In this document: positions 22,005 through 34,102 of the stretch, piece after piece | Layout of the letters: every line of letters begins with the position of its first letter | Numbering within the stretch: the first letter of the stretch is position 1 | Source: Cunninghamia lanceolata | Taxonomy: Eukaryota; Streptophyta; Pinopsida; Cupressales; Cupressaceae | DNA length: 64,000 nucleotides | Reading direction: 5' to 3' | Assembly: GCA_027924645.1 (NCBI GenBank) | Contig: BSBN01001482.1 | Span: 12,418,001 to 12,482,000 of the forward strand | Translations under genes and position numbers: made by a program | The notes under the pieces: generated by a model | What the model was told of the DNA's origin: nothing | The model's database searches: none | The model's input: the letters and a program-made list of their open reading frames with translations, nothing else

Positions 22005-23032
22005 GGGTGATCCCACAATAGTGTGTCCCACTTTTGGTCAAAGTGGGACATTGAAATCAACATTTTAAACCAAACTTTCACTTTCTGTCACCTATAGCGA
22101 CTAAACCATTAAGGATTTGAAGATGATGTGAACTAGTGATTTTTGAGATTTTGTATGTAGATTCTAAATATATATAGTTTAAAATTTTTAAAAATAATTT
22201 GTGAAGTCTTTATGTAACTTTTAATAACATGTTTTTTACAGTTAACCATGTTTTAAAAAAGTGGCATTTATTCCATATCGCATAACTTTTTTTATAGAAA
22301 GGATAAAATTATAAATTGTTAAACATAGATTCATAACACTAATATCTAGTGCGAAGATATTTTATCATAATTTTGTATTGCATATTTTATTTTTTTATTA
22401 ATTTTTGAAGTGAGATTAATTATATTTTAAACATAGGTTTATTCCATTTTTTGTATATATCTAAATTAACTTTTTTTTGGTTGAAATAAGGACACCAATA
22501 CCTAGTGCACAAATATTTTTTAGAATTTTTTCTCTATTTTACTATTTTTACATGTGTGTTGAACATAGACCTTGATATTTGGTGAAAACCCCTGTTCACT
22601 AGAAAATAGAAAATAAATATAATAATTAAATTAAATATATTCAAAATTATACTTTTTGGAAAGCTTACTCTGAGCGCTATGATTCTACAAATTATATTGT
22701 CATATTGATTCCATTTTTTGGTCCAATCCAAGGTTTGAAACAAAGTTTTTTGAAAAAAATCTAAGGACAAAGGTGGAAAGGTCAATTTTATGACCTTCAT
22801 TCAAAGGTATCTAAGGACCTTTTAATGAAGTTCCATGAGAAAAAAAAATTTCCATGAAAACCTTCAAACAAAGGTTCACCTTCATTTGAAGGTGATTATT
22901 GACTCACCTTTGAATGAAGGCACCTTCATTCAAAGAAATACCTTCAAATGAAGGTGTTTAACATTTTTTTTCTCTCACCCTATACCAAATTCTAATGTCC
23001 CACAAGTGGGAAACACTATTGTGGGTCTACCC
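22005..23032. mobile_element. Non-autonomous TIR DNA element (MITE-like) within LINE-1
   Basis: The left end gggtgatcccacaatagtgt and the right end (reverse complement gggtagacccacaatagtgt) are terminal inverted repeats. Inside the left end, 22025-22049 is a perfect hairpin (10-bp arms gtcccacttt/aaagtgggac). The ~1.03-kb interior has no transposase. I see no clear target duplication, so the superfamily is open. Confidence 0.72.
22790..22965. repeat. Cluster of ccttcattcaaagg-type inverted repeats
   Basis: It contains caccttca/tgaaggtg around 22878-22895, the perfect 13-bp arms ctttgaatgaagg/ccttcattcaaag with a 2-bp loop near 22909-22938, and accttca/tgaaggt near 22941-22956. It lies in the right part of the TIR element. 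Confidence 0.8.
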
Positions 23033-24337
23033 TGCCATTCCTCCCATATGGTTCACAAAATTAGGGTTAGGTTTTTCAAGCCATGATGGAAAGATTGGAA
23101 GTGGTATCCTGATGTACACCATTTCATAACTATTGACCATGCAAGGGATACCTATAGCTTATGCCTCACCTCCCAATAGTGGACTAGTTGAATCATCATT
23201 GGCATCTCTAGTCCTCTCTAACCATTTGACATCATAGGTTTTAGACTATTTGGGTGGCTATTCTTAAACCCAATCTGGCTCATTTTGCTTGGTGCATTCT
23301 TTATCAAGGTCTTTCGCTCGGCTCCCATTTATCTCATATGGGAGTTCTCAACCCCTATTCTCCTTTTTGTGGATATCCTAAGATTATCAGGCACATTTTT
23401 TTGGTTCTACACTAGAGGCAAGGAGGCTTGGGACTAGATTCATGATTTCTTTAAGCTTTTTTAGCTTGACTTCTTTTCATGGCATATGGTTTTGCTGGGA
23501 GATTGACCCTACTTCCCATTCAAATTTACCCAAATTTGGCATGCTTTCAAGGTGGAGATTATTTTTAGCATATAGAAAGATAGAAATTCTACTCTATTTA
23601 TATGTTGTTCTACTGATATTCACTTTTTTTGTATACTAAAGCTATGATATGCTCTAATGTGTTAATGCAGATTTAGGTGCAAATGAACAAAGATGAAATT
23701 GAATTTTCCCATTTGTGGGTGCTTCTAGATCAGTAGGGTAATGCCCATTTCACAATTGCCAGAGTTCCATCTCTTATGGCCTCCCGCCAAGGTCACTCCC
23801 CACCATGTGGGCACATACGTGGATGTGGCTAGCCTACTAGAAGGGATAGGGGATCCCACTCACAAGGATCTTAGCCTAAAAGTTCTAGGGATCATGTTGC
23901 CCACAATTGGTCTCAGCCCTCTTGACTGCCTTCTACCTCCACCCATGGATGTGGTTCTCCTAACTAGCCAAATATTAACATTTTCTCTCACCTAGATTTG
24001 GCTATCTCTCTTGTTTATGCTAAAAAACCTACAGATGATGAGGAAGAATGTGCTCTCACTAGTTGGGAACCAATTGTGCTTCTAGTCCTACTAATATATG
24101 GGATAAACTAGATGATCATGACCCCCCTCTAGATGGTGTTGCTCTTGTCACTTAGTAGTTTTGTTGTTTATTGATGTTTGGGCTTGGGCCTTCTTAGACT
24201 TTTTCATCTTTTATTTTTAGACTTTGGTCCCACATAGACTTTGAGAACATCTTATCTACCAACCACCTTTTTTGTGTGAATATTGTGTTATTCTCTTAGT
24301 TTTTAAAAAGTAATAAAACCATTATTTATCAAAAAAA
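23033..24337 (+). pseudogene. LINE-1 second part: zf-RVT region and 3' end
   Basis: AHFAWCILYQGLSLGSHL, then SPFCGY and RHIFLVLH (about 23277-23415), resemble the C-terminal zf-RVT zinc-binding domain of plant LINE ORF2. A degenerate 3' region follows and ends with aataaaaccattatttatca and an A7 tail at 24331-24337, a usual L1 terminus. I found no matching target duplication. Confidence 0.72.
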
Positions 24338-27300
24338 TGTTATGATAAAATATTTATAGAGGATATTATTATTTTCTATTATTATAATAATTTATAAAAG
24401 AATTATTAATTATAATAAAATAACCAACATTTAAAAAATTTAAATATAGATATAGTTATATCAATGCTATTTGAGCTTTGACACATGGTCACCAAATTTA
24501 GCAATCGACCAAAATGAAAGTGAAGCATAAAACTCTGTGTAAGGAACATGTAGATTCATCCCAAACCATTTAGAAAATCAAATACTCTTTTGTCACTCCT
24601 TTCTCTAATTGAAGGAAAGACAAAATATTATGTGTGTAATGCCAAGTATTATTAATGTATGTTGTGCAGGGAGGTAATTACCAGTATTCTACACTAATAA
24701 CTAGTTTAAAACATTTAAATGTTTGGAAAATTTGAGAATGTGAGCTCCCATGTGACGTGAGATACATGTACGATGCTATTGATTTAAAAGATTATTTCAA
24801 TGGGATTTTCAATGTGAATTATTTTAGGTATATGTTGTCTTCTAGCGTCTTCATAGTTTAGTAGACTTTACTCTTTTAACTCTTCATTTAGTACTCTCAT
24901 AAAGTATGGAAGTTACAACATATAACAAACCTATGAATAAATCATCCTTCATAGATGAAAAATGTACAAGATTTTTTTAATGTTCTTGAACAACGTGAAG
25001 GCTAGAATAAGAGGTGAAACTCTACAACCGATGACATTATCAATATTCATTTTTAAAATATTTTTAGTTAAAAAGTTTGCATCTTAACTTTGCAAAAAAT
25101 AAGTATTTACTTTGGGTAGAAAAATTCTAACATATGATTTGTTGAGAGGTATAAACATTAATAACCAATTAAGAAATCTTGGTTGCAATAGTATTTTCCT
25201 AAAGGCAAGTACTAATAAGATAAGATAAATGTGTCTTCATTTAAATATTGTAGTTGCATTGTCTTAATTTTTAAAAATGGTTTCTTTCTCTCCCTTAGCT
25301 CTTATTGAATTGAAATAATAATTTATTTTAAGTGGTTGTTTCTTCTTAATGGAAAGAGATAATATTAAAATATATTAGTCGTTAACAAATTATTGAGCAT
25401 ATTTAATGGTTATTCGATTTATACTTTTGCTTAACTAATTTTACAATTAGATGGGCTAGATTTTTGGGATTATGTCTTGAGAGGCATACCCCCAACATCT
25501 CATACAGAAAACCTTGATGGGTGGACACTATGCATATGTCGCTTCTTAGGCATCACCCACATCATAGGTTCTGTCACATGGGAGTATATGGCACCCATAC
25601 TCACTAAGTTACTTCTCTCCTCTCCCTTGTGTATTACCAATACATGTTTCCCACATATGTTTGGTTTCATGTGACATTGTATGTGGAGGCAACACATGTG
25701 TGGATGTTATGCATTACAATTATATCGTGTTTTCATATTTCAAAAAAATGGTTTCATCTTGTGTGTTTCTCCCATGTGTAATTTGAGGCATTATATTGAT
25801 TGAGCTATGGTGCAGTTGCACACTAGTGCACTAACATAGTTCTAATGGCACTACTAGAGGTGGTGTAATAATTAAGTGGAGCAATGGTGATGGTAGTCAT
25901 TAGAGGACAACATCATAAAGTGTTACATGTTGTCAGCATGACAACACTATAAGCCATGAGCTCTTGTAGATGTCGACATTGTGGTAAAATAATATTTAAA
26001 ATAAAATTATCTACTTGCCTTGGACTTCATGTTGTTCATATGATATGCACTTGAAAAAAATGGATCTTCTAGAAAATTTTCCTAATTTATATGATTTGAC
26101 AAGTGACCTTTGGGTTCTTGGACCTTTTAATTGCATTGATGTAATCCATTTCTTTCTTAGAGGCTTCTTGCAAAAGGTGACTTCAAGACAACCTAGTAAC
26201 AAGACTATAAATCCTCGGATGAAACAACTTTATTTTGCACAAATAAATGAAGTTAGATTAATATGACCTACTTTGATAGAATGTAAGGTTTAATTCATGT
26301 GTTTAATTAAATCTAATTTAAGAAATGGAACAAATTCAACAAACTAACTACCTAGAGTAAAAATAAAAATAACATGCATAAACATAGCATGTTATCTTAC
26401 TCATTAAACTAAGCAAGCATAATATGAAACAAATTTGCATTTTCTAAAAAATACAAGATGAGATGAAGATAATAACTTAGTCTCCTAAAATAACATGATT
26501 TTCCTAAATCCTATCTACAGAAAATCAAGAAAGAAAGCAAGATAATCCTAGAATTGTATAAATACAAAATTTAGAAATATGTTATATAATATCTATAATA
26601 TCCACCTAACTTAAATATAACCTAAGGTACATTATAAGTTGTATGATTTACACCAATAATTATAAATCAACAAAGGGGTTTAACTAGTCACCAAGGAAGT
26701 TTCATCAAATCCTCAAGGTGCTTTTCAGCACCACATTTGTCCCAAACATAAATACATAGGTTTAGGTGAGGGAAAACATGAACTTAAAAATATTTCAATA
26801 GAAGAGAAAACTACATAGAGACTATTAAACCATGGGCATAGCTCAATCCTATCTAGTTTCAATTCCACAATGTTCAATTGTCACAATTTGATATGTATAG
26901 ATCTAACTTCAAAATTTTGATTCAGACTATTGAACACAATATACATAAGAATTATCATCATTGACAACTAGAAATCAACATAGAGATAATCACATTTTAA
27001 CAATCTCTTTATCAATTACATTTATTGTCTCATCTCTTCATTATTATGTAATTTAGGTCCCATTATCTATTATTTAGTTTATTATTAATTAAACACTATA
27101 TTAGTCTATAATGTGTTTATTTTCCCCACAAATACATTTTATTTTGAAGTTTTAAGTTTGAAAAATGATTCTATTTCTATTGAATTACAATAATTTTAAG
27201 GTTGAACATTAAAAAAATGGTTGGACATCATATAAAGTAGTAAATCACATCAATTACATAGTCTAAGACAAAATTATGCAAAGATAAAAATCATAAAAAT

Positions 27301-27562
27301 CATCAATATTTTAATGATAATGTCTTAAAATACCTTTGGAAAAATAAATAAGAAATATCAACATTATATTGTGCATGAGAATAAACATAGAATTAAAAAC
27401 ATTATGTGATTCACACCACAAGACTACTAGCAGAGGCTAGTAGATCATGTGGCTTATCTCTTCAACAATAGGTAGAATCAACAAAATTAGGTATTATGTT
27501 TGAATAAATCCTTTCCATTTTTATTTTCCTTTCTCTTAGGTTGACAATATAGTTAAGATTAG
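24338..27562. other. 3.2 kb AT-rich DNA without recognisable genes
   Basis: I read both strands and see no domain, LTR pair or RNA gene. Short ORFs at 25477 and 26015 overlap in opposite directions and look random. Confidence 0.55.
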
Positions 27563-27579
27563 TTAAGAAAATTTATCTT

Positions 27580-29061
27580 AGGAAACTTGATGTTTTTTTT
27601 ATTCCTCCAAGAAGTTAAACTTATCAATAGCCGCCTTGATGTGTCTCTTTACAATGTATGGAAAGATGTTATTCTTCCTACATCTCATAGAGATGATAGG
27701 GGAGAAGCTGTTATAAGAATGTCTCCATGGATTTCTAAATTTGTCATTAATAAGGGGGAGGACCCCTCACATAGTTATGTTTGGGCCCTTACTTTTATCA
27801 ATGGACAACCTATTGGATTTTTCTCTATCTACACACCTAATAATACCAAAGATCAAACCACTCTTTGGCATTAGATGTCTAAATATCTTCCCAATGTTGA
27901 TTGGATTTTAGGTGGAAATTTTAATATGGTGGAACACTATAAGGGTTGCAATTGGTCCAATCACTTTAAACTTAGCAACAAGGAATTTGGAAATTGGTTG
28001 TACTATCATATTTTGTTGGATGTGGTTGATCCCATTCATGAAAAATTATCTAGTCATGTTAATAATTGGTTTACATGGTCTATTGTAGACCTGGAGGGGA
28101 TAGGAAACTCAACAAGATGGACATATTTTATTTAACTCACAATTTTCATTTGGTAAATGCTTCTTCTGGTACATGCATCCAAGTTGATTATTCTACTAAT
28201 CTATCTAACCATTTTCCAATTTTTATTCAATCTCCTTTACCTAGAAGACTTCCATTTCTTCTCAACTCCTCTACAAACTCAGTACTCCCCACTTGAAAAG
28301 TCTTGATTATGTTTCCACTTTAGTGGGAATTTGGAACTCCATACCTAAGCCACTAGAGGGGCATTTGTGGATTGAGTGGTAGTGCTCTACCCTCTCACAA
28401 TGTATTATATTCCTACATTCCTTTGACAAAAGAATGGCTTGGAAAAATAAGCATAGGGAAAACTAACTCCAAGGGAAATTAGAGCATACGAGGAAACAAC
28501 TCAACATAGATCCAAGTAACACAAAGATTCAAGCTTCTATTGCTTCTATTGAATTACAACTACATAAATTGGACAATTATAGAGGACAAGGTGCTAAAAA
28601 AAGAGCTAGATTAAAGTGGATCAAAGAGGGCAATAAAGGCTCCAATTTTTTATTCAATTATCTAACTACAAACATAAGAAGGAGAGAGTATGTGCCATAA
28701 TAGATGATCTTGGCTCCTTGCATATAGATCCTTCTGAGATAATTATGTTGCTCCAAAATTTCTATGAAAAAAAAATTAGAGAAGAAAATCATTGGAAGGA
28801 CATTTAACAAACTTTAGAGAAGATTGTTAAAGAGTGTATTCCTAACAAAATTAATCCTAATTACAACTAGTTCTTGGGTTGTATTCCTTCCTTGGAAGAA
28901 ATTAAACAACCTCTTTTCTCTATAGCATCTAATAAAATTCTAGGTATCAATGGGCTTCCAATGGAATTCTATCAGACTATGTGGCATTATATCAAAGATG
29001 AAATTTATCTTCTTTATTTAGAGGCCTTTGAGAAAGGATCATTAGGCCCAAACATCAATAC
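27580..29061 (+). pseudogene. LINE-2 ORF2 part A: endonuclease, linker, start of RT
   Basis: The apurinic-endonuclease-like fold shows in FLQEVKL (catalytic Glu, usually QETK), GFFSIYTPNN and WILGGNFNMVE (usually GDFN, so a key Asp is Asn). TRWTYFI replaces SRLDRFL. The linker GAKKRARLKWIKEGNKGS and NFLFNYL at 28590-28665 is a classic plant L1 signature. The RT begins with EEIKQPLFSIASNKILG and MEFYQTMW (28890-28985). It breaks at NINT where the solo LTR inserted. Confidence 0.88.
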
Positions 29062-30473
29062 TATTGGAAACTTGCTAGTGTTGTCATTGATGTCAATTCC
29101 CAGTAGATGGTTCACTTGGTTTCCAAGTGCTTTTTGAGAAAATTTGATAAAAAGGTGTGCAGTGTGACAGAGGTACTCTCAGTGTTATGCTTCGTATTTC
29201 TTCCTAATTGAAGATATGCTTGTGCAGTTTGGAAGTATTGCTCAGAGGTGTTCAGAGCTGTTATATCCATAGTTTTAGGTTTTGGATCGTGCGGAAGTAG
29301 AAGATGTGTTTGATAGAATATTTGACTATGGAGAGGTTGTCTAGGAGAAATAAGAATGCTTCGCATTTCTCCATATTGTGCCTTCTTGTCTTGTGGTTCT
29401 GGGAGAGTGCTTATATTATCTGTATCCACCTTCCTTTGGAGTTTCCAGCATTGGGATGCTCCACAAGTTTAGTTCTTGTTTTGGTGATTAGTAATAGTGT
29501 GTCCTGATGTGCATAATGAAGATATTATTTGATTTAGTTGGTTGCGGCAATGTTATAGAAGTTGATGATGATGATAAGTGTTTTGGGAAGGTGTGTGAAT
29601 GCTTTGGAGTGTCTCTCTAGTCCGCATGATGTTTTTGGACTTGGAGAAGCATGGATATGGTCATTAGCTCAGGTTTGGCTGACCTGACTTACTAGCGCCA
29701 TTTGCGGAGGTACCTCATGGATTATGGATGTGATGAGCAGCTTGGTGATACAGATTTGAGTCCTAGTTAACCCTTGATGTGGTCCACTTTCACTTCTTTC
29801 CACTGTGGAAGTGGTTAGTGCTAACCTAAGTGATGTTGTATGTGTGTAATGCACACGCTTCATTAGGACCGACCTAATTGAGATAGGTCTTGGTTGTAGA
29901 TGGTATCAATGAAAGATGAAGTTGAATGGAGCAAGGTAGAGAAGAGGATGTGAATGTGAATCAAGGGCAGTGAGTTCTATGTGATCTTAAATGCTTATGA
30001 CTTTGGAATGCAATGAGTAGAAGGTGTCTACATTTTAGTGTGCCAGAAGTTGTTGGAGGCAGAGAGCCAAAGGTTGCAGATGGCAAGCAGTGGTAGTGGT
30101 GGATTTCTCCTATTGCTTTGAGATAGTGAATCTCTCTATAATAATCTTCTTCTTTCTTCTCTCTTTTGGGCAGTGAGTCCTTGGTACTGAGCCTTTCTTC
30201 CAGGCAGTGAGCCCTTGGCAGTAAACGTATTGATTTTTGGTGTTGTTATTCATATATATGTGAGCTAATCCACACCATGGTTTTTCCCTTATTGGGTTTT
30301 CCATGTAAATCTGGTGTTATTATGTGTTTTGATGTGTTTGCATTAATGATTCATGTGTTTACATTCTACTAATATATTATAAGTGGATGATGTTTGAGAT
30401 TGCTTTGAGGGTTTGAAGTTTTAACATACAATTGATTCACCCTCCCCTCTCAGTTGTCCTGTGCATTCTAACA
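29062..30473 (+). mobile_element. Solo LTR of a Copia element in LINE-2
   Basis: Perfect duplications aatac (29057-29061 and 30474-30478) flank 1412 bp starting TATTGGAAAC (TGTTG mutated) and ending ctaaca. It carries the marks of the other Copia LTRs here: the ttgtcattgatgtcaa arm near its start (29081), ggcagtgagccc repeats at 30165-30220, and accatggtttttcccttatt near 30274. There is no internal region, so unequal LTR recombination probably removed it. The orientation comes from these marks. Confidence 0.92.
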
Positions 30474-30688
30474 AATACATGCTTAATCAACCTTCTACCT
30501 AAAGGGAAAAATGAAGCTACCCTTTCTAGTTGGAAGCCTATTAATTTATTAAATATTTCTTACAAAATAATTGCAAAGGCACTAACTATTCAAATCAAAC
30601 TTGTGGTGCAAGGTATTGTGAGAACAAAACAAACAAGGTTTCTTGGAGGTAGATTTATCCTTGATAACTTGATTTTGGCATGGGAAAC
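30474..30688 (+). pseudogene. LINE-2 ORF2 part B: RT fingers
   Basis: Directly after the solo LTR the frame resumes as TCLINLLPKGKN, WKPINLLNISYKIIAKAL, then RFLGGRFILDNLILAWET. This is the conserved block preceding the RT catalytic region. The copia-3 insertion at gaaac (30684-30688) splits it after AWET. Confidence 0.92.
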
Positions 30689-31801
30689 TGTTGGCAAGAG
30701 ACACTGCTAGGCATGATAGGTGTTGTCATTGATGACAACTAAGATCATCCCAATCATCCGTATAACACAATTTGTTCACACCAGAAGTCAGAATCAGAAT
30801 GTGTCTAAGTCTGGGAAGTTAGGAATAGAGCAGGTGACAGGGTCCGGTATCTTGGTCCGGATCTATCTGGTGGAAATGCATGGTTTGTTGCAGATCTGAG
30901 GTAGTTGTAAGCATTGTCAAGACACTTTAAATCCAGAGTTTCATCCTCCAGAGATGAAGGACTCAAGATGTTAGCTTCTAAGTATCGAGTTTCAGTTTGA
31001 TAGAACAAACAAAAGAAGAACTGGCTGACCTTGTGAATGATCCTATTTTTGGATGTATAAAAGTTGTCTATTGGGCCATTGGTGATGATAAGTAGTAGCC
31101 GATATGATTGATGATTTACAAGTGCAAGTTTTAATCCACATCTCATATTATGTATGGATCTAGCCGACAGAGCAGAGTACTCTACAAAGATAGCTATTCA
31201 AATCAAACTTGTGGTGCAAGGTATTGTGAGAACAAACCAAACAAGGTTTCTTGGAGGTAGATTTATCCTTGATAACTTGATTTTGGCATGAAAAACTATT
31301 GGCAAGAGACACTGCTAGGCATGATAGGTGTTGTCATTGATGACAACTAAGATCATCCTAATCATCTGCATAACATAATTTGTTCACACCAGAAGTCAGA
31401 ATCAGAATGTGTCTAAGTCCGGGAAGTCAAGAATAGAGTAGGTGACAGGGTCTGGTATCTTGGTCCAGATCTATCTGGTGGAAAGGCATGGTTTGCTATA
31501 GATCTGAGGTAGTTGTAAGCATTGTCAAGACACTCTAAATCTAGAGTTTCATCCTCTGGAGATGAAGGACTCAAAAGATATTAGCTTCTGAGTATCAGGT
31601 TTCAGTTTGACAGAACAAACAGAAGAAGAACTGGTCAACCTTGTGAATGATCCTATTTTTGGATGTATAAAAGTTGTCTATTGGGCAATTGGTGATGATA
31701 AGTAGTGATAGCCAACATGATTGATGATTTACAAGTGCAAATTTTAATCCACATCTCATATTATCTATGGATCTAGCCGAAAGAGTAGAGTACTCTACAA
31801 A
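30586..31801. repeat. 608-bp tandem duplication across the LINE-2/copia-3 junction
   Basis: 30586-31193 and 31194-~31801 are direct copies. Each contains ~103 bp of LINE-2 RT sequence joined to ~500 bp of LTR start. The LTR starts are at 30689 and 31297, exactly 608 bp apart. Copy 2 has gathered G-to-A changes (tgggaaactgttgg has become tgaaaaactattgg). Confidence 0.92.
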
Positions 31802-32410
31802 GTTCTAAATGTTCTTAAAGCTGACTGGTAAAATGATTGTAGATCATGTTGCGGATATATATATCTGATGGAATTGGATGTTTTTGGAGTGTGTGAGAAT
31901 AAGGTGTAATTGTGAGAAGAGCAGAAAATCTAAGGAGTGAATCAAGGCAGAGCAGTAAGAAGAGCAAGTAAAGATAAAATGTGTAAGATTAGTTTTTGTA
32001 CTTAACTGGAACTAAAACTCTTGCATGAGTAGATGTCATTTATCAGTTTAAAATCTCTGTTATTCTCTTGTAATATTTTTGTAGGCAGTGAGCCTCTCAT
32101 TAAGCAATGAGCTCTCGGCAATGAGCCTAAATGCGTGTGCATTCTCATCTGTAAAATTACTTTTAACAGAGTATTAATTTTTGTGGGTTAACCCCCACCG
32201 TGGTTTTTCCCTTAACAGGGTTTCCATGTCAAAAATCTTGGTGTCAAGTGTGTTATTTATGTTTATGCTCATGAGTTATTGATTAATGCTGAAATGTTTA
32301 TATCATCAATTTGATTATAAGTTGTAAAGGAAGATCAATGGTGGAAAAGACTAAAATATGTGACAACTGACTCACCCCCCCCCTCTCAGTTGTCTGGTCC
32401 TAATCCAACA
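30689..32410 (+). repeat. 5' LTR of copia-3, partly duplicated
   Basis: 31297-32410 (1114 bp) matches the 3' LTR over its full length. 30689-31189 is a second copy of the LTR's first ~500 bases, created by the 608-bp tandem duplication described separately. The block caccgtggtttttcccttaa lies at about 32197. Confidence 0.88.
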
Positions 32411-32412
32411 AT

Positions 32413-32423
32413 TGGTATCAGAG
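32413..32423 (+). promoter_or_regulatory. Primer binding site of copia-3
   Basis: tggtatcagag follows the LTR end by two bases. Confidence 0.92.
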
Positions 32424-32479
32424 TAAGGTTCCTTTTGAAAAGTTTAATAGCTTAAGGAAGATCTGGGAAGTTAGTAAAA

Positions 32480-33529
32480 ATGGATGAATATAACCTTCAA
32501 GGGCAACTGAATCTTGCCCTAGATGATCTTGAGCTATCTAAGGCAGAGGTCCAAGAGCTGCAAGATAACCTCAAAAAGGCTAAAAACTTCATTGAGATTT
32601 TAAAAGAGAAATTGAGCAAATCCAATGCAAAAGGAAAGGAGCAACCTCTTCAACTAGAAGACAAGGCCCTGAAAGAAAAGACAAAGGAATGTGAAAAGTT
32701 AACTAAAGAAGTTATTGTCTTAAAACATGAGATGGAAACTGGGGTAATGAGACTAACCAAGGAAATTGAAGAAAGGAAGAAAACTGAAGAAGAAATGGAG
32801 CAAAATATGAAGGAGAGAACTGAAGAATGCTATAGATTAGATGGAATAGATGGTCTCCTAGAATCAAATCTACAAGAAAGAAAAAACAATGAGAGAAAAC
32901 TTGAGAGACAGATTATCCCTCTCAGACATGACCTAGAAATTGCCAATGAGTATAAGGAGAAGTTCGAGATAAGCTCAGCTAAACTTGAAGCACTAATTGA
33001 AGAACAGAAAAAGGATGATGACAAGCATGATCTTAGATATGAGAAAGGTGAAAGCTCTGGATCTAGATAAAGAAATTTTCAACCAAGGAATAAAAGAAAT
33101 GGAACTAGAAAACCTTCGGTAAGATAGCCTAATGCTCAAAGATATCCATCATTCAATGGACATTGTTTCAATTGCAATAAATTTGGTCATAGAGCTACTC
33201 AGTGCAGAAGCAGAGTGAATAAAAATGGTCCATCATTCTCTGGTCAATGCTTCAAGTGTAAGAGGTATGGTCATAGATCAAATGAATGTAGAAGTATGAT
33301 AATGAATAATGCTAACAATAGAGGAATTGGCAATTCTTTCAATGGTTACTGTTTTGCTCGAAATGGGTTTGGACACATGGCTAATCCATGCAAATCAAGA
33401 GGAAATCAAGTTCATAAGCAAGGAAATGTTGTGTTCTTTAACTGTAATAAATCTGGTCATATTGCAAGATTTTGTAGAAATAGGAACAATGGAAGAAGAG
33501 GTCTGGTAAACAGAAAACCAGATGAATAG
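32480..33529 (+). pseudogene. Copia-3 ORF1: coiled-coil protein with four zinc knuckles (Gag-like)
   Basis: ATG at 32480 begins MDEYNLQGQLNLALDDLELS. The first ~195 residues are charged and heptad-like (QELQDNLKKAKNFIEILKEK, LKEKTKECEKLTKEV), predicting a long coiled coil. TAA at 33068-33070 and TAG at 33125-33127 interrupt the frame before four evenly spaced knuckles: CFNCNKFGHRATQC (33164-33205), CFKCKRYGHRSNEC (33248-33289), a third with C2 changed to R (33349-33390) and a fourth with C1 changed to F (33433-33474). TAG at 33527-33529 ends the frame, yet similarity to copia-4 goes on in frame beyond it. The position just after the PBS and the CCHC boxes suggest a nucleocapsid-like RNA-binding role, but I see no capsid domain of the usual Copia type. 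Confidence 0.82.
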
Positions 33530-34102
33530 AGACAAGACAAAGGCAAAAGAAAAATTGATGTGAATGAGATACAGAGTGAAATGAACAAGATCTGGGTAAA
33601 GAAAGATACAATAAACAATGATGATGGGTCCGCACTGGAATCAGGTGCTGACAATTCCTCCGAGAATTAAGTCAGGAGCTCTGGCTCAGGGGGAGCTACA
33701 TTGAACATAAAAAATCCCCTAGTCAGTAAGTGAGTGCCTGAATCTGGCACAATAAAAGAGAATATTTTGAATTTGTCTAGAACCTTTGGAAGGATTTTTG
33801 GAAGAAAAGTTGTTGATATGAAATCTTGCGGAGTGATTCATGAACTACCAAAAACAAAGTAACCAGATATCGTTAGGGCAACACATTTATTACAATGCCA
33901 AATTAGGTTTTGCAAAAGATAAAAGGTCACTTGGTCACTCATTTGAATCACCTTGCATTCAAAGGAAACAAGAAGAAGAGCATTCGAGCTACAAATCCAG
34001 AGACTGAGGCAAAGAGTGAATTCAACTGGCAACTGATCAACCCTAACCTCGCGAAAGAAAAAGGTACCTCTCTGTAAAGCTTTGAATATGAAATCTGTTG
34101 AG
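33530..34102 (+). other. Conserved post-stop segment and ORF1-ORF2 spacer of copia-3
   Basis: The ORF1 frame continues as RQDKGKRKIDVNEI, WVKKDTI and SGADNSSEN to a stop near 33669. It parallels RNDKGKEKVDLVET, WIKKDVI and SGANTSFGK in copia-4. RSSGSGGA follows in both. The remaining ~400 bp is a non-coding leader to ORF2. Confidence 0.65.

Noticed and set aside
25477..25740. Possible relationship to 20340-20560 (both have acccacat, catatgt and caacacatgtg phrases)
   Set aside because: Only short words match and the order is not kept; I cannot call a repeat pair.
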